DNA of 64,000 nt from Thiothrix winogradskyi. Lineage in GTDB: Bacteria; Pseudomonadota; Gammaproteobacteria; Thiotrichales; Thiotrichaceae. Both the position numbers and the translations under genes were made by a program. The stretch covers positions 3,968,001 through 4,032,000 of the forward strand of contig NZ_CP091244.1 of NCBI RefSeq assembly GCF_021650935.1, read 5' to 3'. Of the stretch, positions 44,558-53,215 are shown in pieces; the first letter of the stretch is position 1, and the number at the start of each line of letters is the position of its first letter. The notes under the pieces were generated by a model. It saw nothing but the letters and a program-made list of their open reading frames with translations. It had not been told where the DNA came from and did not search any database.

Positions 44558-47005
44558 CCTATAGAAAAAGAATTGCAGGCATTGGGAGCAACCACCGCTT
44601 CTATGCCAACACCTAGCAACATCCGTATCGACCGTTTGCCCACAGTCTCAGGTGAATTCTTCGGGCGTGAAGCCGAACTAAAACTGCTAAATGATGCTTG
44701 GAAAAACGATACTACCAACATTATCCAATTCATCGCTCCCGGCGGTACGGGCAAAACCAAAATGCTACGCTACTGGCTAGATCAGGTACGCCCTGAAAAG
44801 CTGATTGCATGGTCATTCTATTCGCAAGGCGCGAGTGAAGAAAAACAGCCAAGCGCAACCCTGTTTTACAACCTTTTGTTTGACTCGCTTGATCCATCAA
44901 AAACGATCGCAGATTTTGCCAACCAGCCGGAAAAGATGGGCGAGTATTTGGCTGATTTGCTGCGCCAGCAAAACTGCCTGTTGATACTGGATGGTTTTGA
45001 GCCGCTGCAACATTCCAGTGCTGTACTGCGTGGAGAACTGAAAGACCGAACGTTGCGTGCTTTGTTGAAGTCACTGGCAGCGCACCACACCAGTCTTTGT
45101 ATCATCACTACCCGTATCGCAATAAGTGAACTCAGCGGTCACTCACAGCCTGTAGTCATTTCCCATAACTTGGAAAATCTTGCTGAGCAGGATGGTGTCA
45201 AACTATTGAAATCCTTGGGTGTAACAGGCAACGACGCTGCTTTGCTTAAGGCTGTAAACGAATATGGTCGCCATGCGCTGGCATTACACTTACTGGGCAA
45301 TGCGCTCACCATTTATCTGGATGGCGACATTCTCAAACGTGACACACTGGATGAGTTGTTTGGAGAAGAAGCATATACAGAAGTTGAAAGACACGCCTTC
45401 AAGGTCATGCAGGCATATAAAACATGGCTGAAAGATGAGCCAGAATTGCAACTGCTGTATTTGCTGGGTTTATTTGACCACCCGATTGAATCCGAAGTAC
45501 TGGAGGTGTTATGGAAAGCACAGATCCCCGGTTTGACGGATAAGATTCCGCTCAAGGCTTGGAAGGTTGCTATTCGTGATCTACGCGAAAAACACCGTTT
45601 ACTCTCAACACACGAAGACCGTTCTAATCTGCTCGACTGCCACCCGCTACTCCGCGAGTATTTCGGCAAGCAACTTCAAACCCAGCAACCTAAAGCGTGG
45701 CAGCAGGCACATAAAAAACTATACGAGTACTACAATGCCCTACCCAAAAAAACCTATCCAGATACCTTGGAAGAAATGCGCCCCTTATTCCATGCAGTAA
45801 CACATGGGTGTGCCGCAGGCTTACATCAACGGGTAGTAACAGAAGTTTACTATTCACGCATTAATCGTAAAGAAAAATTTTATAATCTCCATAACCTTGG
45901 TGCCTTTAGTGACGATTTGGCTGCCATTGCCTGTTTTTTCACTAAGGTATGGCAAAAACCATCAACAAAGCTAAAAGACTTATGGCAGCTTAGCTTGATC
46001 GGTAATGCAGGGTTTTCTTTGCGGGCACTAGGTCGACTACCTGAAGCGTTAGCTCCTATGCAAGCCAGTGTTGAAATGGCTTTGCGACAAAAAAACTGGA
46101 TAGAAGCTGCTAAAGGAGCCAGCAACCTCAGCGAACTGCAACTCACCCTCGGCGATGTGGCGCAAGCGGTTACGATCGGCGCACGCAGCAGCCGCTACGC
46201 CGACCAGTCAGGGGATATGTTCCTGCGTATGAGCACACGCACCACCCACGCCGATGCCCTGCATCAGGCAGGGGACACCGCCGCCGCCCTTGCCCTGTTC
46301 CGGGAAGCGGAGCAACTCCAGCAGGAACACCAGCCTGCGTACCCGCGCCTGTATTCGCTGTCAAGTTTTCGCTACTGCGACCTGCTGCTGACGCAGGGCA
46401 GCACGGCGGAGGTGCTGGAGCGGGCGGAATATAATTTAGATTGTTGGACGAATCATTTTAGCAATGGAAGTTTGCTGGATTTTTCACTGCCAAAACTCAC
46501 CCTCGGACGCGCCTATCTGCAACAACTCTTGCTCCCCTCTACCTCCGGGAGAGGGGCTGGGAGTGAGGGTCTTCATTGGCTGGAACAGGCTGTCGCTGGT
46601 TTGCGTGCAGCAGGAACAATGGATTATTTACCTCGTGGTCTGCTCGCCCGCGCTGCGCTGTACCGCCACACCCGCGACTTCGACAAAGCACGAAAGGACT
46701 TGCAGGAAGTGTTCGACATCGCCGACGGCAGCGGGATGCGGCTGCATTTGACGGATTATCATTTGGAGATGGCGCGGTTGTTGGTAGAAGAGAGGAAGAC
46801 CCTCACCCCAACCCCTCTCCCAGAGGTAGAGGGGCTAAGAGGCGGCGACGTATCTCCTTCTTGCTCCCCCTCTACCGCTCAGCGGGAGAGGGGGCTGGGG
46901 GGTGAGGGTCTTCAATACCACATCGCCGAAGCCGAACGCTTGATCAACGAAACCGGCTACCACCGCCGCGACAAAGAGCTTGCCGAATTAAAAGCATCCG
47001 TCTGA
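44528..47005 (+). CDS. STAND-type NTPase with TPR repeats, 3' part of IS-interrupted gene
   Basis: Native sequence resumes at 44562. Residues given on the 825-residue frame: Walker A 'APGGTGKTKM' (70-79), Walker B 'LLILDGFEPL' (151-160), a GxP-like 'GRHALALHLLGNAL' (about 249), a winged-helix region (to about 400) and C-terminal TPR-like helices (about 500-825). Signal-sensing STAND proteins of this build act in bacterial immunity and regulation. The longest frame begins with TTG inside the IS; the first ATG is at 44603. Two GC-rich palindromes are translated in frame within the TPR region. Without its N-terminal module it may be inactive. Confidence 0.78.
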   Translation: MQYAGFLEVPPIEKELQALGATTASMPTPSNIRIDRLPTVSGEFFGREAELKLLNDAWKNDTTNIIQFIAPGGTGKTKMLRYWLDQVRPEKLIAWSFYSQGASEEKQPSATLFYNLLFDSLDPSKTIADFANQPEKMGEYLADLLRQQNCLLILDGFEPLQHSSAVLRGELKDRTLRALLKSLAAHHTSLCIITTRIAISELSGHSQPVVISHNLENLAEQDGVKLLKSLGVTGNDAALLKAVNEYGRHALALHLLGNALTIYLDGDILKRDTLDELFGEEAYTEVERHAFKVMQAYKTWLKDEPELQLLYLLGLFDHPIESEVLEVLWKAQIPGLTDKIPLKAWKVAIRDLREKHRLLSTHEDRSNLLDCHPLLREYFGKQLQTQQPKAWQQAHKKLYEYYNALPKKTYPDTLEEMRPLFHAVTHGCAAGLHQRVVTEVYYSRINRKEKFYNLHNLGAFSDDLAAIACFFTKVWQKPSTKLKDLWQLSLIGNAGFSLRALGRLPEALAPMQASVEMALRQKNWIEAAKGASNLSELQLTLGDVAQAVTIGARSSRYADQSGDMFLRMSTRTTHADALHQAGDTAAALALFREAEQLQQEHQPAYPRLYSLSSFRYCDLLLTQGSTAEVLERAEYNLDCWTNHFSNGSLLDFSLPKLTLGRAYLQQLLLPSTSGRGAGSEGLHWLEQAVAGLRAAGTMDYLPRGLLARAALYRHTRDFDKARKDLQEVFDIADGSGMRLHLTDYHLEMARLLVEERKTLTPTPLPEVEGLRGGDVSPSCSPSTAQRERGLGGEGLQYHIAEAERLINETGYHRRDKELAELKASV
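46531..46575. repeat. GC-rich palindromic repeat inside the STAND coding region, copy 1
   Basis: GCTCCCCTCTACCTCCGGGAGAGGGGCTGGGAGTGAGGGTCTTCA, in frame, adding the peptide LLPSTSGRGAGSEGL between two TPR helices. Same family as copies at 46795, 48958 and 60431. Confidence 0.7.
46795..46913. repeat. GC-rich palindromic repeat inside the STAND coding region, copy 2 (119 bp)
   Basis: Begins GAAGACCCTCACCCC (46795-46809) and ends GGGGTGAGGGTCTTC (46899-46913), perfect inverted ends, with inner CCCTCTCCCAGAGGTAGAGGGG and CTACCGCTCAGCGGGAGAGGGGG. Encodes a peptide beginning KTLTPTPLPEVEGL, typical of in-frame insertions of such repeats; no frameshift is caused. Confidence 0.75.
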
Positions 47006-47110
47006 ACAACGTAGCAAATAGGCAAACGACTCGTGGAAAATCTGCACTTGCCTAGTGTGACCCCATCAACCATACTAACCAGTATAGTTATATCAATTGG
47101 AGTAGTGACC

Positions 47111-47392
47111 ATGCTACGCGAAGCCCCTGCCATGACCGTGCGCCAAAACCTCGGCGAACTGTTAAACGAAGTCCAATACAAGCGCGACCAAATCGTGATT
47201 ACGAAAGCAGGCAAACCCGTTGCCGCCCTGATTGACATGCCATTGTTTGAACGCCTACGCCAAATGGAACAAGAATTTGAGCGCATGACCCGCCACATGC
47301 AGCAAGCCTTTCAAGATATGCAAGAAGCCGACCTCAGTGATTTGCTGGATGAGGCTATCCATTATTCACGCAACACCTATAAAGCCGCATGA
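47111..47392 (+). CDS. Phd/YefM-family antitoxin
   Basis: 93 residues. 'MTVRQNLGELLNEVQYKRDQIVITKAGKPVAALIDMPLFERLRQM' is the Phd/YefM N-terminal DNA-binding domain, followed by a helical C-terminus that would clasp the toxin. The frame extends to 47033, but the ATG at 47111 with the promoter-like sequence before it suits better. Overlaps the PIN gene by 4 bases, the usual antitoxin-first order. Confidence 0.85.
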   Translation: MLREAPAMTVRQNLGELLNEVQYKRDQIVITKAGKPVAALIDMPLFERLRQMEQEFERMTRHMQQAFQDMQEADLSDLLDEAIHYSRNTYKAA

Positions 47393-47808
47393 GGGTTGTC
47401 GTTGATACCAACATCCTGCTCTCCGGCTTGATGTTACCCAATAGCATTCCGGGCAAAATTATGCAGGCATGGCGTGAAAACCGCTTTGAACTGGTGTTGA
47501 GCCAATTTCAACTGGATGAAATCGGACGAGTGTTAGCCTACCCCAAAATCCAGAAACGCTTGCGGTGGGATGAAACAGAAATCACTCAGTTTCTGCAACA
47601 GCTATTCCTGCGCTCGATTTATCTGGGAAATATTGCCACTGTTGCTGAAGTCCCCGCTGATGCCAACGACAATCTGATTCTATCGGCTTACATTATCGGC
47701 AAGGCGCAATACCTAGTGACGGGAGACAAAGGCATTCAAGCACTAAATGAGCAATACAGCATTCTGACTGCCAAAGAATTTGTGGAGCAATGCCACAACC
47801 AACCCTAG
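47389..47808 (+). CDS. PIN-domain toxin (VapC-like, COG1569 type)
   Basis: 139 residues. PIN acidic residues in 'VVDTNILLSGLM' (Asp at about 4), Glu/Asp in 'LDEIGRVLAYPKI', and 'DANDNLILSAYIIGKAQYLVTGDKGIQAL' for the remaining metal ligands. Probably an RNase, checked by the antitoxin upstream. Confidence 0.87.
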   Translation: MRVVVDTNILLSGLMLPNSIPGKIMQAWRENRFELVLSQFQLDEIGRVLAYPKIQKRLRWDETEITQFLQQLFLRSIYLGNIATVAEVPADANDNLILSAYIIGKAQYLVTGDKGIQALNEQYSILTAKEFVEQCHNQP

Positions 47809-47893
47809 AAATATCCCCCTCATAAACAACCTGCTAAACTGCCCCATAACCCAACAATATCACCGCATTACCGCTATTTGAGGAGGCCATCCC

Positions 47894-48955
47894 ATGAAGT
47901 ACCTGTTACCCATCCCGCTCGCGCTGGCATTACTCGCCGGAGCCACCCACGCCGCCACGCCCGCTGGCACGCCCACCCAACTGGAAGCCGGTTTAGTGAA
48001 CCCCGGCGCAATCGACAAACCCGCTTGGTTCAAAGAATCCTTCCTTGACCTGCGCGACGACATCAAAGATGCCACTACCGCGAATAAACGCACCGTGCTG
48101 TATTTCTACCAAGACGGCTGCCCGTATTGCACCAAGTTGATCCAAGAAAATTTCAGCAAAGAAGACATCACCGCCAAGACCCAGAAAAACTTCGACGTGA
48201 TTGCCATCAATATGTGGGGCGACCGCAATGTGACCGACGTTGAAGGCAAAGAAACCACCGAAAAAGCCTTCGCCGCTGAATTAAAAGTGCAATACACCCC
48301 CACCATGCTCTTCTTGGACGAAGCCGGAAAAGTGGTGCTGCGCGTCAACGGCTATTACGCCCCCGACAAATTTGCCATGGCACTGGATTTTGTGTCAGGT
48401 AAACACGAAAAAGACGGCAGTTTCAAAGACTACTTCGCCAAGCTCAAAGCCGATGGCAAAGTCGCTGCCACAACTGACAAAACCTACACCCTGCCCGCCG
48501 CCTTGCCTGCGCCGTTGCGCCTGCAAGATGCTCGCAAAGACAGCAAACGCCCGCTGATGGTGGTATTCGCGCAAACCGAATGCGACACCTGCGACGAACT
48601 CTACAATGACATTTTCAAACGCAAAGAACTCGCGTATTCCCTCAGCAATCTCGATCTCGCCCAAGCCAACCCCGACGATGACACCAAAATCCAAACCCCC
48701 GATGGCAAGGAAATGACAGTGGCAGACTGGGCAAAAACGCTGGAAATCAAATACAGCCCCAGCCTGCTGTTCTTCGATACCGATGGCAAAGAAGTGTTCC
48801 GTACCGAAGCCTACTTCAAAGCGTTCCACCTGCACGGCGCAATGGATTACGTCACCTCTGGCGCGTATGACTGGATGCCCGAATTCCAACGCTACTTGCA
48901 ACACCGCCGTGAAGCACTGGCTGCCCACGGCTTCCCGGCGGATTTGATGGAATAA
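47894..48955 (+). CDS. Exported thioredoxin-like protein with two thioredoxin domains
   Basis: 353 residues with a signal peptide ('LPIPLALALLAGATHA'). Two thioredoxin-like halves: the first has CPYC ('YQDGCPYCTKL', about residue 76), the second CDTC ('QTECDTCDELY', about residue 232); each half also has a thioredoxin-type cis-Pro ('KVQYTPTMLF', 'EIKYSPSLLF'). Periplasmic thiol-disulfide work is likely. SoxW-like proteins assist sulfur oxidation in some bacteria; the two different active sites suggest two steps or partners. RBS TGAGGAGG. Confidence 0.8.
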   Translation: MKYLLPIPLALALLAGATHAATPAGTPTQLEAGLVNPGAIDKPAWFKESFLDLRDDIKDATTANKRTVLYFYQDGCPYCTKLIQENFSKEDITAKTQKNFDVIAINMWGDRNVTDVEGKETTEKAFAAELKVQYTPTMLFLDEAGKVVLRVNGYYAPDKFAMALDFVSGKHEKDGSFKDYFAKLKADGKVAATTDKTYTLPAALPAPLRLQDARKDSKRPLMVVFAQTECDTCDELYNDIFKRKELAYSLSNLDLAQANPDDDTKIQTPDGKEMTVADWAKTLEIKYSPSLLFFDTDGKEVFRTEAYFKAFHLHGAMDYVTSGAYDWMPEFQRYLQHRREALAAHGFPADLME

Positions 48956-48957
48956 AA

Positions 48958-49067
48958 GAACCCCTCACCACCTCACCCCCTCTCCCTCAAGGGGCGAGGG
49001 GGAACAAGACAAAGATATTCTCTTAGCCCCTCGCCCCTTGAGGGAGAGGGGTTGGGGTGAGGGGTTC
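48958..49067. repeat. GC-rich palindromic repeat between the thioredoxin gene and dsbD
   Basis: GAACCCCTCACC (48958-48969) and GGTGAGGGGTTC (49056-49067) are perfect inverted ends; within them CCCTCTCCCTCAAGGGGCGAGGGGG and CCCCTCGCCCCTTGAGGGAGAGGGG form a second long pairing. Lies exactly between two convergent genes, so it may work as a bidirectional terminator. Confidence 0.75.
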
Positions 49068-49072
49068 TTCCC

Positions 49073-50980
49073 CTACTGCAATGACTTGCTCAAATGCCCC
49101 GCAAACGTTTCCGCAGGCATAAACCCAACCACGCGGAACTGGCGTAACTCCTCGCCATCCTTGTTAAAGAACAGGATGGCGGGTGGCCCCGGAATTTTAA
49201 AATGCTTGAGTAAGGCTTTGGTTTCCGCGTTGGTTTCCGTCACATCCGCTTTCACCAAAATCGCATTGCGCAATAATGCCTGTACTGCCGGATCAGAAAA
49301 CGTGTACTTCTCCATTTCCTTGCAGGTCACGCACCAATCGGCGTAGAAATCCACCATCACCGGCTGACCTTTGCCATCTTTCACCGCCTGCTCCAAATCA
49401 GCCAAGGTTTTGACCGTGTTGAACTGCAAACTCGCACTAGCACCGCCAGCAGCGCCCTGCCCCATGCTTAAACCGCGCAAGGGTTGGAGAACATCACCTT
49501 TCCCCGTGGCACTGCCGACCATCAGCAAACCGCCATAGATCAGCAGTAAAATGCCCCAGCCTTTCCAAAACTTGCGCCAGCCGCTGGCATTTTCCGGCAA
49601 GCTACTCAGCGCACCCAAGAATATCGCCGAAATGATAAACAACGCTGCCCACAGCAACAGAATCACGGATTCGGGCAAAATACGCTCCAGCATCCAAATC
49701 GCCACTGCCAGCATCATCACCCCGAAGACCGCTTTGATCGCCTCCATCCACATGCCTGCACGCGGCAACCATTTTCCGGCGGATGTCCCCACCAGCAATA
49801 ACGGAATCCCCATGCCGATACTCAAGGCAAACAACGCCATGCCCCCCAATACCGCATCACCCGTTTGCCCGATATAAATCAACGCCCCCGCTAACGGTGC
49901 AGCGACACACGGCCCAACAATCAACGCCGACAACGCGCCCATGATCGCAACGCCAGCCAAGCTACCACCTTCTTGCTTATTACTGAGATTATTCAACCGG
50001 CTTTGGATGCTAGAAGGCATTTGCAACTCGTAAAACCCGAACATCGACAAGGCTAGCAATACGAAGATCAGGCTGAACGTCCCCAATACCCACGGATTCT
50101 GGAACATGGCTTGCAAGTTTTCCCCAAACAAGCCCGCCAACACACCCGCAATCGTGTAAGTCAACGCCATCGCCAACACATACACCAAGGACAAAATAAA
50201 CGCCTTGCGCCCGGTCATGTCTTTTTGCCCCACAATAATACCCGACAAAATCGGAATCATCGGGAATACGCACGGGGTAAATGCCAGCAACAACCCAAAC
50301 CCTAAAAAGCCCAATAAGGTCAGCAGCACATTGCCGCTGGCAAGGGTTTGTGCGATTTCATCTTGCTCCGATAAGGTTGCATCGCCAGCACCAGAAGGGG
50401 TGGCCGTAATCGCTGTAGTGCTATCAACTGCTTTTGCCACCGGTACTGGTGGCGCTGTTTCCGCCCACGCCACAGTCGGTTGCTCACCGGCTGCGGGGGC
50501 AGGCAATGTCACTTTGAATGCTTTGAGTTCTGGGGGGTAACACAACACATTTTCCGCACAACCTTGCCAGCCGAGTTCCAGCACAAAACTGCCTGCTTTA
50601 CCGGCTTCGGTGCGTTTTACAGGTAAGTGAATCGCGGCAAGATCGTGAATGGCTTCGATTTTGCCGAAGAATTCGTCTTGTTTAACTTCACCACTGGGCA
50701 ACTCAGGCTCGCCCACCGTCACGCCTTGCGGATCAAACACTTTGACAAGAAATTTATCTTTATAGAGGTAATGGTCAGGAGCAACCACCCATTGAATGGT
50801 TAACTTATCACCCTCCAAGGCAGGTTGCCCTAGCGCAAATGCTTGTTCGGAGGTTAGGCTTTCATCCCCGAAATCAAAGCTGGTATCGGCAGCCATTACC
50901 GGTGGTAGCGTGAGCAACAAAGCACAAAAAACCACCAAGCAATAATTCAGATAACGCGACAATGCCGCTGGAATACCCAT
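49073..50980 (-). CDS. dsbD: Thiol:disulfide interchange protein DsbD
   Basis: 635 residues. Moves reducing power from cytoplasmic thioredoxin to the periplasm. N-terminal alpha domain with its Cys pair ('GCAENVLCYPPE'), eight-helix core with catalytic Cys in 'FTPCVFPMIPIL' and 'GPCVAAPLAG', and C-terminal thioredoxin domain with 'YADWCVTCKEMEKYTF'. AGGAGG lies 8 bases before the ATG at 50980. Likely supplies electrons to the exported thioredoxin proteins at 47894 and 52559. Confidence 0.96.
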   Translation of the reverse strand: MGIPAALSRYLNYCLVVFCALLLTLPPVMAADTSFDFGDESLTSEQAFALGQPALEGDKLTIQWVVAPDHYLYKDKFLVKVFDPQGVTVGEPELPSGEVKQDEFFGKIEAIHDLAAIHLPVKRTEAGKAGSFVLELGWQGCAENVLCYPPELKAFKVTLPAPAAGEQPTVAWAETAPPVPVAKAVDSTTAITATPSGAGDATLSEQDEIAQTLASGNVLLTLLGFLGFGLLLAFTPCVFPMIPILSGIIVGQKDMTGRKAFILSLVYVLAMALTYTIAGVLAGLFGENLQAMFQNPWVLGTFSLIFVLLALSMFGFYELQMPSSIQSRLNNLSNKQEGGSLAGVAIMGALSALIVGPCVAAPLAGALIYIGQTGDAVLGGMALFALSIGMGIPLLLVGTSAGKWLPRAGMWMEAIKAVFGVMMLAVAIWMLERILPESVILLLWAALFIISAIFLGALSSLPENASGWRKFWKGWGILLLIYGGLLMVGSATGKGDVLQPLRGLSMGQGAAGGASASLQFNTVKTLADLEQAVKDGKGQPVMVDFYADWCVTCKEMEKYTFSDPAVQALLRNAILVKADVTETNAETKALLKHFKIPGPPAILFFNKDGEELRQFRVVGFMPAETFAGHLSKSLQ

Positions 50981-51062
50981 TTGCTGTTTCCTCCTCATCA
51001 ACTATTAGCATAATGATTGGAGTGTAATGGAATTAGGGACAAATTGTCAGAACACCGAAAAA

Positions 51063-51076
51063 TTGACGTACATCAT
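51063..51076 (+). promoter_or_regulatory. FNR-like box upstream of uspA-like gene
   Basis: TTGAC-GTAC-ATCAT differs from TTGAT-N4-ATCAA at two positions. It lies 58 bases before the stress-protein start. Same half-site style as boxes at 2625 and 59906. Weak on its own. Confidence 0.4.
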
Positions 51077-51133
51077 TCCCGTAACACGCAATCCATAACA
51101 TGATGGAGCGTCACTACACCACAGGAGAACCCC

Positions 51134-51589
51134 ATGAAGCCTTACCAACATATTTTAGTGCCCGTCGATTTCACCAAAATCAGCAATACCATCGTGGCAC
51201 GCGCCCACGAACTGGCAAACTTTTACCAAGCCAAGCTTACCCTGCTCAATGTGCTCGAAGATGCCTCACTCGGCAATGTCAGTTTCGGCGGCACTAACAA
51301 ACTCGGAATGCCCCCCGCCATCAAACAAAATCAAACCAATCTGGCAAACGAAAAACTGCGCAAATTAGCTGACAACTTAGGTGCAGGTGCAAACGTTGCT
51401 TTAGAAGTGACCTATGCCAGCGGCAAACCCAGCGATGCCATTATCGAATTCGTTAAACAAAACGGCATTGAGTTAGTCGTCGTCGGGAACAGCGGCAAAA
51501 AAAGTGTGCTGGGCTTCATGGGTTCTACCGCTGAAGCTACCCTCAAAGGTGTTCCCTGTGATGTAATGGCAGTCCGAATCATGGATTAG
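51134..51589 (+). CDS. Universal stress protein (UspA family)
   Basis: 151 residues, one Usp domain: 'HILVPVDFTKISNTIVARAHELA' at the start, 'GIELVVVGNSGKKSVLGFMGSTAEATLKGVPCDVMAVRIM' at the end with the nucleotide-binding G-x9-G-S motif. Upstream FNR-like box suggests low-oxygen induction. RBS AGGAG. Confidence 0.92.
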   Translation: MKPYQHILVPVDFTKISNTIVARAHELANFYQAKLTLLNVLEDASLGNVSFGGTNKLGMPPAIKQNQTNLANEKLRKLADNLGAGANVALEVTYASGKPSDAIIEFVKQNGIELVVVGNSGKKSVLGFMGSTAEATLKGVPCDVMAVRIMD

Positions 51590-51600
51590 CCCAAGGTTTC

Positions 51601-52488
51601 ATGCTCGATACTGCCCTACGCATTTTCAGCATTATCTTTCCAGTCTTTGCTTGCTCTGCGTTGGGGGCAGCGTATGGTTATTTCCGCCGCCCGGATATGG
51701 CGGTGGTTAACCGCCTCAATATGGAATTTTTCGCGCCCTTCCTCGTGTTTTGGGCATTGATGGATAAGCCCTTCGATTTTCTGGCGTTCCGCGACCTCGC
51801 CATTGGTGGGGTTGCCGTGGTATTGGGTTCGGGCTTGCTGCTGTTACCGCTGGCTTGGCTATTACGCATCAACCTGAAAACCTTTTTGCCGCCAATGATG
51901 TTTAATAATTCCGGCAATATGGGTATCCCACTAATCCTGTTTGCGTTTGGGGAGTCAGCGCTGCAAGCCGCCGTGGTGCTGTTTATTATTGAAATGGTGC
52001 TGCATTTCACCGTCGGGTTTTACATCCTCAACCATCGCACGAATCCGCTGCATTTGCTGAAAATGCCGATGATTCAAGCCACGATTCTGGGTTTATTGTT
52101 TAGCAGTTTGCACATTACCTTGCCGGATGCCTTGGCGAATACGGTCAAGCTGTTGGGGCAAGTGTCGATTCCCCTGCTACTCTTTTCGCTGGGCGTGCGC
52201 CTGTTGGATGTGAATTTTCGTGATTGGAAACTCGGCACGCTTGGTGCACTCGCAGGCCCTGCTGCCGGACTCATCAGCGCATTCTTAATGGCACAATGGC
52301 TGGACTTGAGCACAACGCATTACGCCCTGCTGCTGGTGTTTGCTGCCTTACCGCCAGCCGTGTTGAATGTCCTAGTGGCAGAACAATACCAACAAGAACC
52401 CGATCGGGTCGCTTCGATTGTATTACTGGGCAATCTGGCAAGTCTGGTGATTATGCCTGTGGTATTGTGGTTCGCACTACCACATTAA
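51601..52488 (+). CDS. AEC-family transporter (auxin efflux carrier type)
   Basis: 295 residues with about ten membrane helices. Contains the family-typical 'MMFNNSGNMGIPLILFAFGE' and 'GQVSIPLLLFSLGVRL'. Substrate unknown; likely an organic anion. 12 bases after the stress-protein gene, so possibly one operon. Confidence 0.88.
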   Translation: MLDTALRIFSIIFPVFACSALGAAYGYFRRPDMAVVNRLNMEFFAPFLVFWALMDKPFDFLAFRDLAIGGVAVVLGSGLLLLPLAWLLRINLKTFLPPMMFNNSGNMGIPLILFAFGESALQAAVVLFIIEMVLHFTVGFYILNHRTNPLHLLKMPMIQATILGLLFSSLHITLPDALANTVKLLGQVSIPLLLFSLGVRLLDVNFRDWKLGTLGALAGPAAGLISAFLMAQWLDLSTTHYALLLVFAALPPAVLNVLVAEQYQQEPDRVASIVLLGNLASLVIMPVVLWFALPH

Positions 52489-52558
52489 CCCTATGGAAAC
52501 TTTCGTGCTTGAATGCCATCTGAATTAGCCATAGCATACCCAAAAAGGAGGACTACCC

Positions 52559-53215
52559 ATGTTAAGAACTATTTTACTCACCATGCTCATCGCATTGAGC
52601 GTTTCCGTCAATCACGTATTCGCTGACAGTAAACCCGCAGAAGACAAATCCGCCGCAGATACCCCCGCCGCAGCGCCATCCACAGATGTCAGCAGTACCC
52701 CCGATAAAGCGGCTGAAAACAGCGAACCGGCTAAAGTCGAAAACCGCGACGTGGCGCAATTCTTCGATGAAACCTTCAATGATATGCAGGATGAAATCGA
52801 AACCGCCAAAGCCGATGGCAAACAAGGCTTGCTGGTGATGTTTGAAATGGATGAATGCCCATTCTGCCACCGCATGAAAACCACCGTGCTTAACCGCAGC
52901 GATATTCAGGATTACTACAAAGAAAATTTCCGCATTGTAACGGTCGACATCGAAGGCGATGTGGAATTAACTAATTTCAAAGGCGAAACCACCACCCAGA
53001 AAGATTTTGCCCTGAAAGAATTCCGGGTACGCGCCACCCCGGTGTTTCAATTCATCGGGCTGGATGGTGAACCGGTGAAAAACGGACGCTTAACCGGCGC
53101 AACCAAGGATGCGGATGAATTCATGCTGTTCGGCAAATACGTGGTCGACAAAAAGAATGAAGACGTGCCGTTCTCCAAATTCAAGCGCGAGCAAACCAGC
53201 GATGCCAAGAGTTAA
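52559..53215 (+). CDS. Exported thioredoxin-fold protein (CPFC)
   Basis: 218 residues. A signal peptide (about residues 1-22) is followed by an acidic, Ala-rich linker (about 25-60) and a thioredoxin-like domain with CPFC ('EMDECPFCHRMKTT', about residue 100) and 'FRVRATPVFQFIGLDG' with cis-Pro. SoxW/DsbE-like proteins use such motifs. RBS AAGGAGG. Begins a likely three-gene operon with the next two genes. Confidence 0.8.
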   Translation: MLRTILLTMLIALSVSVNHVFADSKPAEDKSAADTPAAAPSTDVSSTPDKAAENSEPAKVENRDVAQFFDETFNDMQDEIETAKADGKQGLLVMFEMDECPFCHRMKTTVLNRSDIQDYYKENFRIVTVDIEGDVELTNFKGETTTQKDFALKEFRVRATPVFQFIGLDGEPVKNGRLTGATKDADEFMLFGKYVVDKKNEDVPFSKFKREQTSDAKS

